From: Glycomyces sambucus
GTDB lineage: Bacteria > Actinomycetota > Actinomycetes > Mycobacteriales > Micromonosporaceae
Reading direction: 5' to 3'
DNA: 64,000 nt
Assembly (NCBI RefSeq): GCF_900102815.1
Contig: NZ_FNGF01000001.1
Coordinates: 579,443-643,442, forward strand
Shown: positions 17,697-32,313 of the stretch, piece by piece
Layout of the letters: each line of letters begins with the position of its first letter
How positions within the stretch are numbered: position 1 is the first letter of the stretch
Notes under the pieces: generated by a model
The model's input: the letters and a program-made list of their open reading frames with translations, nothing else
Databases searched by the model: none
What the model was told of the DNA's origin: nothing
Program-made: the position numbers and the translations under genes

Positions 17697-17710
17697 TTGA
17701 ATCGGTTCAA
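17697..17710 (-). promoter_or_regulatory. LacI-type operator, site 2
   Basis: A perfect TTGAA-TCGG-TTCAA inverted repeat with the central CG that LacI-family repressors often prefer. It shares half-sites and 4-base spacer with site 1, about 238 bases away. This would allow looping, or independent control of a longer leader. Confidence 0.55.
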
Positions 17711-17722
17711 CCGAGACGGGCG

Positions 17723-17753
17723 GACCACTGGATGGGGCAGACCACTGGATGGG
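17723..17753. repeat. Two tandem 14-base copies, period 17
   Basis: GACCACTGGATGGG occurs at 17723-17736 and again at 17740-17753, separated by GCA. The function is unknown; it is probably a recent slippage or duplication product. Confidence 0.8.
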
Positions 17754-17827
17754 ACCGTGCCGGAAGGCGGAGGCGAATGCGGCCGCCGCGCTGATTCATT
17801 CAAGGGGAATTGCCAGGGAACGAAACA

Positions 17828-17853
17828 AGGCCGCATAGCAACCTATGCGGCCT
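17828..17853 (-). terminator. Terminator of the tRNA Gly-Val-Cys cluster
   Basis: An 11-bp perfect stem (17828-17838 with 17843-17853) and CAAC loop, followed on the minus strand by TTGTTT. It lies just downstream of tRNA-Cys and fits a Rho-independent end of the tRNA transcript. Confidence 0.85.
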
Positions 17854-17871
17854 GTATTCGAGAATGCGTGG

Positions 17872-17942
17872 AGGTGGGTACGGGATTCGAACCCGTGTGC
17901 ACGGCTTTGCAGGCCGTTACCTAACCACTCGGACAACCCACC
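17872..17942 (-). tRNA. tRNA-Cys (anticodon GCA)
   Basis: Complete cloverleaf: acceptor GGTGGGT/ACCCACC, anticodon loop CTGCAAA giving GCA, T arm GGTTCGAATCC. The discriminator is U, and CCA is encoded (bases 17869-17871). Last of a three-tRNA minus-strand cluster. Confidence 0.96.
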
Positions 17943-17956
17943 GCGATAAAGCGTGG

Positions 17957-18028
17957 TGGACGATACTGGGATTGAACCAGTGACCTCTCCCGTGTCAGGG
18001 GAGTGCTCTCCCGCTGAGCTAATCGTCC
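17957..18028 (-). tRNA. tRNA-Val (anticodon GAC)
   Basis: Complete cloverleaf: acceptor GGACGAT/ATCGTCC, anticodon loop CTGACAC giving GAC, T arm GGTTCAATCC. The discriminator is A and CCA is encoded (17954-17956). Middle gene of the cluster. Confidence 0.96.
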
Positions 18029-18052
18029 GGGATAGCGCTCTTTCGAGCTCCG

Positions 18053-18125
18053 AGCGGACGACCGGGATCGAACCGGCGACCTACACCTTGGCAAGGTGTC
18101 GCGCTACCAACTGCGCTACGTCCGC
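18053..18125 (-). tRNA. tRNA-Gly (anticodon GCC), second copy
   Basis: Identical over its full length to the tRNA-Gly at 39-111; the identity runs from one base before to two bases after the gene. No CCA is encoded. First gene of the Gly-Val-Cys cluster. Confidence 0.96.
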
Positions 18126-18257
18126 ATGTCTTCCAGGTATTTCGCATTCCCTGGCGACGGGATAGAACTTTACCCAACGCCGTGGGAAGCGTCCACCGGG
18201 GGGTCGGGGCTTCCGGCTTCGGACCGCGTTGTCGCAGCGCTCTGGCAGAATCCTCCC

Positions 18258-20600
18258 GTGGCTCAAGCTATCGATCAACGCATCGCCGAAGAACTCTCGG
18301 TCGGCGCCCACCAAGTCCGCTCGGCCGTCGCGCTCCTCGACGACGGCTCCACCGTCCCGTTCATCGCCCGGTACCGCAAGGAGGCCACCGGGGGCCTCGA
18401 TGACGAGCAGCTCCGCTCCCTCGAAGAGCGCCTGGGGTACCTGCGGGAGCTGGAGGCCCGGCGCAAGGCGGTGCTCGAATCGATCGCCGAGCAGGGCAAG
18501 CTCACCGACGCGCTGGCCGCGCAGATCGACGCCGCCGACACGAAGGCCCGCCTCGAAGACCTGTACGCGCCCTTCAAGGTCAAGCGCCGCACCAAGGCCC
18601 AGATCGCCCGCGAGGCGGGCCTGGAACCGCTCGCCGAACTCCTGCTGAGTGATCCCTCACAGGACCCGGAGACCGCTGCCGCGGCGTTCCTGAACCCGGA
18701 GCAGGAGGTGGCCGACGCGGCCGCCGCGCTCGCCGGGGCCCGCGCGATCCTCACCGAGCGCTTCTCCGAGGACGCCGACCTCATCGGCGACCTGCGCGAA
18801 CGCATGTGGCACAAGGGCAGGGTCGTCGCGAAGGTCCGCGACGGGGCCGAGGAGAAGGGCGCGAAGTTCTCGGACTACTTCGACTTCGCCGAGACCTTCA
18901 CCACGCTCCCCTCCCACCGGGTGCTCGCGCTCTTCCGCGGCGAGAAGGAGGAGGCGCTCTCGCTGTCGCTGGAACCGGGCGAGACCGAGGTCGAGGGCGC
19001 CGACTGCGAAGGCGTCATCGCCGCGAAGTTCCGGATCAGGGACGAGGGCCGGCCCGCCGACGCGTGGCTCGCCAAGACCGTCTCGTGGGCCTGGCGCACC
19101 CGCATCCTCGTCAAGCTCGGCGTGGACCTGCGGATGCGCCTGTGGCAGCAGGCCGAGGACGAGGCCGTCCGGGTCTTCGCCGCGAACCTGAAGGACCTGC
19201 TGCTCGCGGCCCCGGCCGGACCGAAGGCCGTCATGGGCCTGGACCCGGGCTACCGGACCGGCGTCAAGGTAGCCGTGGTCGACGCCACCGGCAAGGTCCT
19301 CGACACCACCGCGATCTACCCGCACCAGCCGCAGAACCGCTGGGACGACGCGCTCGCCGTCCTCGGGGCCCTGGTCAAGAAGCACGGCGTGCAGCTCATC
19401 GCCATCGGCAACGGCACCGCCTCGCGCGAGACCGACCGGCTCGCGACCGACCTCGTCAAGGCGTTCGCGGGCGTGGCCGAGATCTCCAAGATCGTCGTCT
19501 CCGAGGCCGGCGCCTCGATCTACTCGGCGTCGGCCTACGCCTCCAAGGAGCTCCCGGGCATGGACGTGTCGCTGCGCGGCGCCGTCTCGATCGCCCGGCG
19601 CCTCCAGGACCCGCTCGCCGAGCTCGTCAAGATCGAGCCCAAGCACATCGGCGTCGGCCAGTACCAGCATGACCTCACCGAGGCCAAGCTCACGCGCTCG
19701 CTCGAAGCGGTCGTCGAGGACGCCGTGAACGCCGTCGGCGTCGACCTGAACACGGCCTCGGTGCCGCTGCTGTCGCAGGTGTCGGGCCTGAGCGAGTCGG
19801 TGGCCGGGAACATCGTGGCCTACCGCGACGAGCACGGGCGCTTCCCCGACCGCAAGGCGCTGCTGAGCGTGCCCCGCTTGGGCCCCAAGGCGTTCGAGCA
19901 GGCCGCCGGGTTCCTGCGGGTGCCGGGCGGGGACAACCCGCTCGACGTCTCCTCCGTGCACCCCGAGGCGTACCCGGTGGTCGAGCGGATCATCGCGGCC
20001 ACCGGCGCCACCGTCGCCGGGATCGTCGGCGACGCGAAGACCCTGCGGGGGCTCCGGCCCGGCGACTTCGCCGACGACCGCTTCGGCGTGCCCACCGTCA
20101 CCGACATCCTCGCCGAGCTGGAGAAGCCCGGGCGCGACCCGCGGCCGGAGTTCAAGGCCGCCGCGTTCAAGGAGGGCGTCGAGAAGGTCGGCGACCTCAA
20201 GCCCGGGATGCTCCTCGAAGGGGCGGTGACGAACGTCGCCGCGTTCGGCGCGTTCGTCGACATCGGCGTGCACCAGGACGGCCTCGTGCACATCTCGGCG
20301 CTCGCCAACCGGTACGTCGAGGACCCGCGCGAGATCGTCAAGCCCGGCGACGTGGTCAAGGTCAAGGTCGTGTCCGTCGACCTCGCCCGGCAGCGGATCT
20401 CGCTGACCATGCGCCTCGACGACGAGCCGGAGTCCGGTGGCGGCCAGGGCCAAGGCCAGCGCCGCCAGGGCGGCGGCGGCCAGGACCGGAAGGGCGGCAA
20501 GGGCGGCGGGCGCCAGCAGCCGCGCCAGAAGGGCGGCCAGCAGGCCGCGCCGCAGAGCGCGATGGCCGAGGCGCTGCGCCGCGCCGGGCTCACCAAGTGA
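18258..20600 (+). CDS. tex: Tex family S1 RNA-binding transcription accessory protein
   Basis: A 780-residue homologue of Tex/Spt6-core proteins, which bind nucleic acid and act with RNA polymerase. Order: N-terminal helical domain with FIARYRKE (about residues 37-44), a YqgF/RNase-H-like domain beginning [17 protein letters not shown] (about 326), a helix-hairpin-helix region ([17 protein letters not shown]), and a C-terminal S1 domain (about 650-725, [20 protein letters not shown]). A disordered Gly/Gln/Arg/Lys tail follows. The start is GTG 18258, 6 bases after CAGAAT, so possibly leaderless; a longer frame would begin inside the tRNA. Confidence 0.96.
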   Translation: MAQAIDQRIAEELSVGAHQVRSAVALLDDGSTVPFIARYRKEATGGLDDEQLRSLEERLGYLRELEARRKAVLESIAEQGKLTDALAAQIDAADTKARLEDLYAPFKVKRRTKAQIAREAGLEPLAELLLSDPSQDPETAAAAFLNPEQEVADAAAALAGARAILTERFSEDADLIGDLRERMWHKGRVVAKVRDGAEEKGAKFSDYFDFAETFTTLPSHRVLALFRGEKEEALSLSLEPGETEVEGADCEGVIAAKFRIRDEGRPADAWLAKTVSWAWRTRILVKLGVDLRMRLWQQAEDEAVRVFAANLKDLLLAAPAGPKAVMGLDPGYRTGVKVAVVDATGKVLDTTAIYPHQPQNRWDDALAVLGALVKKHGVQLIAIGNGTASRETDRLATDLVKAFAGVAEISKIVVSEAGASIYSASAYASKELPGMDVSLRGAVSIARRLQDPLAELVKIEPKHIGVGQYQHDLTEAKLTRSLEAVVEDAVNAVGVDLNTASVPLLSQVSGLSESVAGNIVAYRDEHGRFPDRKALLSVPRLGPKAFEQAAGFLRVPGGDNPLDVSSVHPEAYPVVERIIAATGATVAGIVGDAKTLRGLRPGDFADDRFGVPTVTDILAELEKPGRDPRPEFKAAAFKEGVEKVGDLKPGMLLEGAVTNVAAFGAFVDIGVHQDGLVHISALANRYVEDPREIVKPGDVVKVKVVSVDLARQRISLTMRLDDEPESGGGQGQGQRRQGGGGQDRKGGKGGGRQQPRQKGGQQAAPQSAMAEALRRAGLTK

Positions 20601-20619
20601 CCTCGTAACCCTGTGACGC

Positions 20620-20653
20620 GGCGGCGCGCCCGGCACCGGCCGGGCGCGCCGCC
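20620..20653 (+). terminator. Terminator after tex
   Basis: A 14-bp perfect GC stem (20620-20633 with 20640-20653) lies 20 bases past the tex stop. It directly abuts the -10-like TACGCT (20654-20659) of the following kinase gene. Confidence 0.8.
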
Positions 20654-20659
20654 TACGCT

Positions 20660-21805
20660 GTGGACGTGAAGCTCAGTTCCCTGTTCCGGCCGATGGACCT
20701 CGTCGTGGGGTCGGTCAACGCGGTCGTGGTCATCTCCTGGACGCTCGTGCAGTGGGAGCTGCGGATGCGGGACGTGCAGGGGCTGAACGAGGACCTCGGC
20801 TGGATCATGATGGCCGTCTCGATCGTGGCGCTGTTCTTCCGCTCGGCGTTCCCGCTCGCGGTCACACTGGTGATCCTGGCGGCGACGCTCGTGTACTACC
20901 CGGCGTCGTCCACGGACGGGCCGATGATGTCGGCGTTCGTGATCTCCCTGTACACGCTCGCGGCGATGGGGCGGCTGGTCGCGGCGTCGGTGATCGCGGC
21001 GAGCACGTTCGCCATCATCGTGGTCTCCGAGGTGATCGCGAACTTCGCGCACATATCGCAGAGCGAGACGATCATGCTCGGCGGCTGGATCGTCGCCGTC
21101 CCCGCGATCGGCGCCGTGGTCGCGCACTACCGGCGCTACCGGGCGGAGACGCGGGTGGCGCTCGCGGAGGCGCAGCGGCGCAGCGTGGCCGAGGAGCGGA
21201 TCAGGATCGCCCGGGAGCTGCACGACGCGGTCGGGCACCACCTCTCGCTCATCAACGTGCAGACCGCGGCCGCGCTCCGGAAGCTCCGCAAGGACCCCGA
21301 GTACCGGGCCGAGGGCGTGCTGGAGGTGGTCGCGGAGACGAGCCGGCAGTCGCTGCGGGAGCTGCGGGCGATGGTCGGGGTGCTGCGCGAGGCCGGGGCG
21401 GACTCGCCGACCGGGCCGGGGCCGAGCCTCGACCAGCTGCCGTCCCTCGTGGACGCGGCGCGGGCGTCCGGCCTGGAGGTGGAGCTGCGGGTCGACGGGC
21501 ACGCGGAGCTGCCGGTGGCCGTCGACGCGGCCGCGTACCGGGTGGTGCAGGAGGCGCTGACGAACGTGCTGCGGCACGCGCGGGCCTCGCGGGTGCGGGT
21601 GAAGGTCGTCATCGGGACCACGACGCTGGCGGTCGCGGTGACCGACGACGGCGTCGGCGATGCCAAGGGCGCCAATGCGGAGGGGAACGGGCTCACGGGG
21701 ATGCGCGAGCGGGCCGAAGGGCTCGGCGGTACCTTCAACGCGGGGCCGCGCGAGGACGGCGGCTTCACCGTGGAGGCCGCGTGGCCGATGGAGGTGCCGA
21801 AGTGA
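20660..21805 (+). CDS. NarL-type sensor histidine kinase
   Basis: A 381-residue (or 379-residue) membrane kinase of the HisKA_3 class. Four or five membrane helices occupy about residues 15-155. Next come the dimerisation/phosphoacceptor helix with the H box ARELHDAVGHHLSLINVQ (His near residue 190) and the ATPase domain with EALTNVLRHA (N box) and GNGLTGMRER (G box). It autophosphorylates and passes the phosphate to the response regulator that overlaps it. GTG 20660 or GTG 20666 may start it. The second lies 6 bases after TACGCT, the usual leaderless spacing here, and may be the real one. Confidence 0.93.
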   Translation: MDVKLSSLFRPMDLVVGSVNAVVVISWTLVQWELRMRDVQGLNEDLGWIMMAVSIVALFFRSAFPLAVTLVILAATLVYYPASSTDGPMMSAFVISLYTLAAMGRLVAASVIAASTFAIIVVSEVIANFAHISQSETIMLGGWIVAVPAIGAVVAHYRRYRAETRVALAEAQRRSVAEERIRIARELHDAVGHHLSLINVQTAAALRKLRKDPEYRAEGVLEVVAETSRQSLRELRAMVGVLREAGADSPTGPGPSLDQLPSLVDAARASGLEVELRVDGHAELPVAVDAAAYRVVQEALTNVLRHARASRVRVKVVIGTTTLAVAVTDDGVGDAKGANAEGNGLTGMRERAEGLGGTFNAGPREDGGFTVEAAWPMEVPK

Positions 21806-22473
21806 TCCGGGTGATGCTCGTCGACGACCAGCGGCTGGTGCGGGCCGGGTTCGCGTCGATCCTCGGCGACGAGGAGGACATCGAGCTGGTCGGCGAGGCG
21901 GGCGACGGCGCCGACGCGCTGGAGCTGGTGCGCAGCAGGCGCCCCGACGTGGTGCTCATGGACATCCGGATGCCGCGCATGGACGGCCTGGAGGCCACCG
22001 AGCGGATCGGGCGCGACCCGAAGCTCGACGGCGTCAAGGTCGTCATCCTGACCACGTTCGACGAGGACGACTACGTGTACCGGGCCCTGCGGGCCGGGGC
22101 GAGCGGGTTCCTCGTCAAGGACACCGACCCCGACGAGCTCATCCACGCGATCCGGGTGGTCGCGGCCGGGGAGGCGCTCATCTCGCCGAAGGTGACGCGG
22201 CGGCTCATCGCCGAGTTCGCCGGGCGGGTCGCGCGGCCCGAACCGAGCTCGCGGCTCGGCGCGCTGACCGAGCGCGAGACCGAGGTCCTCAAGCTCGTGG
22301 CGACGGGCATGAGCAACGACGAGATCGCCGGGGCGCTGTTCCTGTCCCCCGCGACCGCGAAGACGCACGTCAGCCGCATCATGTCGAAGCTGGCCGCGCG
22401 GGACCGGGCGCAGCTGGTGGTGACCGCGTACGAGGCCGGGCTGGTCCGGCCGACCTGGACCGACGGGCAGTGA
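21802..22473 (+). CDS. NarL/LuxR-type response regulator
   Basis: A 223-residue regulator. The receiver domain (about 1-120) has the phosphorylated Asp in VVLMDIRMPRMDG (about residue 53), a Thr in ILTTFDED and a Lys in FLVKDTD. The LuxR helix-turn-helix (about 150-210) has LTERETEVLKLVATGMSNDEIA. Its GTG overlaps the kinase stop (GTGA), so the two are co-translated. The MMPL transporter gene starts 107 bases downstream on the same strand and is a natural target candidate, though no binding site is evident. Confidence 0.95.
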   Translation: MIRVMLVDDQRLVRAGFASILGDEEDIELVGEAGDGADALELVRSRRPDVVLMDIRMPRMDGLEATERIGRDPKLDGVKVVILTTFDEDDYVYRALRAGASGFLVKDTDPDELIHAIRVVAAGEALISPKVTRRLIAEFAGRVARPEPSSRLGALTERETEVLKLVATGMSNDEIAGALFLSPATAKTHVSRIMSKLAARDRAQLVVTAYEAGLVRPTWTDGQ

Positions 22474-22580
22474 TGCGACCGGGGAGGTACGGCCCGGCCC
22501 CGGCGTGATCCCGGGGGCGTAGCGCGAAAGCCGCTGCCGGGCCGATGCGCCCGGGCGGGGACTTCGGGAGAGTCGCCGGT

Positions 22581-24698
22581 ATGGAACCAGACCTCGCCCC
22601 CGCCCGCTCGCGCATGGCGCGCCTGTCCGACCGGACCCAGCGCCGGCCCCTCGTCGCACTCCTGCTGTGGGTGCTCGTGTTCGCCGGCTCGATCGGGGCC
22701 GCCGCCGCGATCGGCTCCGCGTTCGACGACGAGTACTCGATGCCCGGGACCGAGTCCCAGGAGCTGTCCGACCTCCTCGCCGACCGCGCCCCCGACGCGG
22801 ACCGGGTGACCGTGGACGTCGTGTTCGCCGCGGATTCGGTCGCGGCCGAGCAGGACCGCGTCGCGGCACTGCTCGCCGAGATCGCCGCGATGCCCGGCGT
22901 CGGCGACGTCTCCGACCCGTTCACCGAGCCCGGCGCGATCAGCGGGGACGGCACCGTCGGGGTCGCGACCGCCGTGTTCGACGGGACCACCGAGCAGGCC
23001 GCCGGGCTGCTGCCGCTGGCCGAGGACGCGAGCGGGGACGGCCTCGACGTCGCGCTCGGCGGCGACCCGGTCCGCGAGGCAGAGGAGGGCGGCGGCGGTG
23101 CCGCCGAGGGCGTCGGGATCCTCGCGGCACTGGTGATCCTGGTGCTCATGTTCGGGTCGTTCCTGGCCGCGAGCCTGCCGCTCATCACCGCGGTGTTCGC
23201 GGTGGGCACCACGTTCTGCCTGGCGCAGCTCGTGTCCCACGTGACGACGCTGCCGACGTACCTGACGCCGATCCTGTTCCTCGTGGGCCTCGGCGTGGGC
23301 GTCGACTACGCGCTCCTCATCTTCGCGCGGTTCCGCTCCGAGCTGCTGGGCGGCGCGACCCGCCGAGACGCGGCGGCGACCGCCCTCGACACCGCGGGCC
23401 GGTCCGTCCTGTTCGCCGGGTCCGTGGTCATCGTGGCGCTCATCGGCCTGTACGCGCTCGGCCTCGGTGCGCTGCAATCGGTCTCGATCGCGGTGGCGCT
23501 CGTGGTGCTGGTGACGATGGCCGCGTCGGTGACGCTGCTGCCGGCGCTGCTCGCGCTGTTCGGCAAGCGGATCGAGCGGCGGGTGCGCAAGCATGCGGCG
23601 AAGGCCAAGGGCGTGCCCGGGCGGCGCTGGAACGCGTGGTCGCGGCTGGTCGAGAAGCGGGCGTGGCTCGCGATCGTCCTGGTGACGGTGGGCCTGGTGG
23701 CGCTGTCGGCGCCGCTGACGGGCATCCGGCTCGGTTTCGCCGACGCGGGCACCGAGTCCGAGGAGCTCCAGAGCCGCCGCGCCTACGACATGCTCTCCGA
23801 GGGCTTCGGGCCGGGCTACAACGGCCCGCTCATGGTCGTCACCGACGGCACCGAGGCCGAGGCGCGGGCCGCGTACGAGGCGATCGACGGCCTCGACAGC
23901 GTCGACTCCGTCTCCCCCGCGTTCCCGATCGGCGACGGCCTGTGGATGTCCACGGTGGTCGGCACCGGCGGCCCCAGCGACGAGGCCACCGTGGACCTCG
24001 TGCACGAACTGCGCGGCGACGTCCTCGACGACGCCCCGGGCGACCAGCTCGTGGGCGGCGCGACCGCCGCCGCGATCGACTTCAGCGACATCATCGAGCA
24101 GCGGGCGCCGCTGTTCCTCGTCCTCGTGGTGGGCCTGTCGATGCTGCTGCTCATGGTGGTGTTCCGGTCGATCCTCATCCCCGTCAAGGCCGCGATCCTC
24201 AACCTGCTCACCATCGGCGCGAGCCTGGGCCTGGTGACGTGGATGTTCCAGAACGGGGCGCTCGGCGCCGAGCCCGGCCCGATCGAGGCGTTCGTGCCGG
24301 TCATGTCGTTCGCGATCATCTTCGGGCTGTCGATGGACTACGAGGTGTTCCTCATGTCCCGCATGCGGGAGGAGTGGGTGCGGACCGGCGACGCCACCGA
24401 GGCGGTGCGCAAGGGCCTGGCCTCCACCGGCGGGGTCGTCACCGCCGCGGCCGCGATCATGATCGCCGTGTTCGGCGCGTTCGCCTTCAGCGAGTCGCGC
24501 CTGCTCCAGCAGTTCGGCGTCGGCATGGCCGCCGCGATCTTCATCGACGCCTTCGTCATCCGGGTCCTCCTGGTCCCGGCGATCATGAAGGTCATGGGCC
24601 GCGCCGCCTGGTGGATGCCCAAGTGGCTCGACCGGGCCCTCCCCCACGTCACCGTCGAACCCGACCCCGAACCGACCCGGGCACCCGCCAAGGTCTGA
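22581..24698 (+). CDS. MMPL/RND family transporter
   Basis: A 705-residue membrane protein of the actinobacterial MMPL (RND superfamily) type. It has twelve helices in two halves, each half beginning with one helix and a large outer loop (about residues 45-185 and 390-500). The proton-relay region of the first half reads VGLGVGVDYALLIFARFR; the second has FGLSMDYEVFLMSRMREEW. Both patterns are diagnostic. Relatives export lipids or glycolipids or act as drug pumps; the cargo here is unknown. The ribosome site GGGAG is 10 bases before ATG 22581. It lies behind a two-component system that may control it. Confidence 0.95.
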   Translation: MEPDLAPARSRMARLSDRTQRRPLVALLLWVLVFAGSIGAAAAIGSAFDDEYSMPGTESQELSDLLADRAPDADRVTVDVVFAADSVAAEQDRVAALLAEIAAMPGVGDVSDPFTEPGAISGDGTVGVATAVFDGTTEQAAGLLPLAEDASGDGLDVALGGDPVREAEEGGGGAAEGVGILAALVILVLMFGSFLAASLPLITAVFAVGTTFCLAQLVSHVTTLPTYLTPILFLVGLGVGVDYALLIFARFRSELLGGATRRDAAATALDTAGRSVLFAGSVVIVALIGLYALGLGALQSVSIAVALVVLVTMAASVTLLPALLALFGKRIERRVRKHAAKAKGVPGRRWNAWSRLVEKRAWLAIVLVTVGLVALSAPLTGIRLGFADAGTESEELQSRRAYDMLSEGFGPGYNGPLMVVTDGTEAEARAAYEAIDGLDSVDSVSPAFPIGDGLWMSTVVGTGGPSDEATVDLVHELRGDVLDDAPGDQLVGGATAAAIDFSDIIEQRAPLFLVLVVGLSMLLLMVVFRSILIPVKAAILNLLTIGASLGLVTWMFQNGALGAEPGPIEAFVPVMSFAIIFGLSMDYEVFLMSRMREEWVRTGDATEAVRKGLASTGGVVTAAAAIMIAVFGAFAFSESRLLQQFGVGMAAAIFIDAFVIRVLLVPAIMKVMGRAAWWMPKWLDRALPHVTVEPDPEPTRAPAKV

Positions 24699-24711
24699 AC
24701 CAGGAAACAGC

Positions 24712-24740
24712 AGGGCCCCGGCGCGATGCGCCGGGGCCCT
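24712..24740. terminator. Bidirectional terminator, MMPL gene / toxin gene
   Basis: A perfect 13-bp stem (24712-24724 with 24728-24740) and GAT loop lie between convergent genes. Confidence 0.88.
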
Positions 24741-24750
24741 TGCGCGCGTC

Positions 24751-25074
24751 TCAGCCCATGAGGCCCAGGTAGCGGACCACGGCGTACTCGATCTGCTCCA
24801 TGTCCTCGCGGTTGAGGAAGTCCACGAGGTCGCCCACCACGTAGCGGGTGTCCACGGTCCGCATCTGGTCGACGAGCAGCCGCGTGGGGCGGCCCGCCAC
24901 GGTCGCTTCGGGACGGAACGCGGACGCCTGCGCGCTCGTGGAGGTCGGGACCACGGTCACGGTGCTCCAGCGCTCCTGGTGCGCGCTGAGCACCAGGCCC
25001 AGGCGCCGGCCCCGCTGCTCGTGCCCGCGCTTGGCCTCGCCGAGGTCGACTGGGTAGACCGCACCGCGGATCAC
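24751..25074 (-). CDS. MazF/PemK-type endoribonuclease toxin
   Basis: A 107-residue protein with the MazF fold. The N-terminal GAVYPVDLGEA strand pair, EQRGRR carrying the conserved Arg, TVTVVPTSTSA with the conserved Thr, and DQMRTVDTRYV are where catalytic and RNA-contact residues lie in MazF. It should cleave mRNA at short sequences unless bound by the antitoxin. The GTG start overlaps the antitoxin stop (GTGA), so the antitoxin gene comes first and the two are co-translated. A convergent terminator lies beyond its stop. Confidence 0.9.
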   Translation of the reverse strand: MIRGAVYPVDLGEAKRGHEQRGRRLGLVLSAHQERWSTVTVVPTSTSAQASAFRPEATVAGRPTRLLVDQMRTVDTRYVVGDLVDFLNREDMEQIEYAVVRYLGLMG

Positions 25075-25340
25075 CGCTCGCGGTCCTTCCGGGCCGGGAC
25101 GACGATGTCGGTGCCGACGACGCGGACGTCGCCGTGCTCGTCGTACTCCCACTCGTCGGGCTCGCCGGAGAGGTCTTCGAGGGCGAGCCGGGCCATGTCG
25201 GCGCGGGCCTCCTCCTCCCACGCGAGCCGTTCGAGGCTGCGCAGCCCGCGCCGGAGCACGTCCGAAGTGCTCTCGCCTTCGCGCTTGAAGCCCTGGATGA
25301 TCCGCTCGTCGTCATCCGTGGGACGGAAACCTATCGCCAT
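25071..25340 (-). CDS. Ribbon-helix-helix-like antitoxin of the MazF module
   Basis: An 89-residue acidic protein. Residues 3-45 (GFRPTDDDERIIQGFKREG, then STSDVLRRGLRSLER) fit a ribbon-helix-helix DNA-binding domain. The charged C-terminal half (GEPDEWEYDEHGD) should wrap the toxin. ATG 25340 stands 6 bases after a -10 TACACT, with only a run of G between, suggesting a leaderless mRNA. An 18-base near-palindrome touches that -10 and is the likely autoregulatory operator. The antitoxin gene precedes the toxin and overlaps it by 4 bases. Confidence 0.85.
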   Translation of the reverse strand: MAIGFRPTDDDERIIQGFKREGESTSDVLRRGLRSLERLAWEEEARADMARLALEDLSGEPDEWEYDEHGDVRVVGTDIVVPARKDRER

Positions 25341-25346
25341 CCCCCC

Positions 25347-25367
25347 AGTGTACAACAATTGTTGAAC
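25347..25367 (-). promoter_or_regulatory. Antitoxin promoter -10 and palindromic operator
   Basis: The near-palindrome GTACAACAATTGTTGAAC (25350-25367, one mismatched pair) contains a perfect CAACAATTGTTG core. It overlaps the minus-strand -10 TACACT (25347-25352). This is the usual layout for toxin-antitoxin autorepression. Confidence 0.75.
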
Positions 25368-25471
25368 GCGAGCCTGGATCGCCCCGCGCCGCCCGTTTCC
25401 ACGGAAGCGGCACCGGGGGTCCCGGATCGGACTAGCGTCGGGAATCAAGGCGTTTTCACAGGTGGAACGGG

Positions 25472-26014
25472 GTGATTGCGATGCTGGAACTGCTCGCCAA
25501 GAACTGGGCCTGGGTCCTGGTGCGCGGGATCTTCACGATCGTGTTCGGGGTCCTGGCCGTGTTCTGGCCCGGGATCACGCTCATCGCGCTCGTGATCCTG
25601 TTCGGCGCGTACGCCGTCGTCGACGGCATCACCGCGATCGCCATGGGCATGCGGCGGAGCACCGGCCGCGGCTTCCTCATCTTCATGGGCGTCCTCGGCG
25701 TCGTCGCCGGCCTCATCGCGCTCATCTGGCCGGGCATCTCCGCGCTCGCGCTGCTGTACGTCATCGCGTTCTGGGCCATCGTCACCGGCATCGGCTCGAT
25801 CGTGAACGGCTTCGGCCTCACCGGGGACGCGGGCGGCCGCTGGCTGTTCCTCCTCTCCGGCATCGCCGCGGTCGTCCTCGGCATCCTGCTGCTCGTCAAG
25901 CCCGGCGAAGGCGCCATCGCGCTCGTGGTCACCATCGGGTTCTTCGCGATCGTCTGGGGCCTGCTCACCGTCATCACGAGCGTGCGGCTGCGCCGCCTCT
26001 CCAAAGAGGTCTAG
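25472..26014 (+). CDS. HdeD family (DUF308) membrane protein
   Basis: A 180-residue integral membrane protein with six hydrophobic helices in three repeats, each with a GVLAVFWPGIT- or GLIALIWPGIS-like turn, as in HdeD/DUF308 proteins. Escherichia coli HdeD belongs to acid resistance; the role in actinobacteria is unproven. The start is GTG 25472 (MIAMLELL) with AGGTGGA upstream; ATG 25481 is an alternative. It runs toward argH and ends at a very strong shared terminator. Confidence 0.88.
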   Translation: MIAMLELLAKNWAWVLVRGIFTIVFGVLAVFWPGITLIALVILFGAYAVVDGITAIAMGMRRSTGRGFLIFMGVLGVVAGLIALIWPGISALALLYVIAFWAIVTGIGSIVNGFGLTGDAGGRWLFLLSGIAAVVLGILLLVKPGEGAIALVVTIGFFAIVWGLLTVITSVRLRRLSKEV

Positions 26015-26042
26015 CGGCGTTCACCTGCGATGCGGGTGGAGA

Positions 26043-26087
26043 GAAGACGGCAGCGGCCCGCGCGATGCGCGGGCCGCTGCCGTCTTC
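26043..26087. terminator. Bidirectional terminator, hdeD-like gene / arginine operon
   Basis: A perfect 21-bp stem (26043-26063 with 26067-26087) and GAT loop, the strongest hairpin in the window. It lies 3 bases beyond the argH stop. Confidence 0.93.
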
Positions 26088-26090
26088 GTG

Positions 26091-32309
<6,219 letters not shown>

Positions 32310-32313
<4 letters not shown>

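Larger units (their letters stand above)
17363..17868. other. Non-coding regulatory region between the pectin operon and the tRNA cluster
   Basis: About 500 bases without a believable gene; reading frames here have poor codon bias. It holds two LacI-type inverted repeats, an imperfect GTGAT...ATCAC repeat at 17474-17500, a short tandem repeat at 17723-17753 and the tRNA terminator. The operon promoter must lie here, but I cannot choose a convincing -35/-10 pair. Confidence 0.7.

Noticed and set aside
17654..17836. A 60-codon minus-strand frame in the tRNA/pectin intergenic region
   Set aside because: Poor codon bias, no ribosome site, and it overlaps the operator-like and tandem repeats.
18096..18257. 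Upstream extension of tex to an ATG inside the tRNA-Gly
   Set aside because: Would translate part of a tRNA gene. The extra 54 residues have no similarity to Tex N termini, and the GTG at 18258 has a -10-like box in place.
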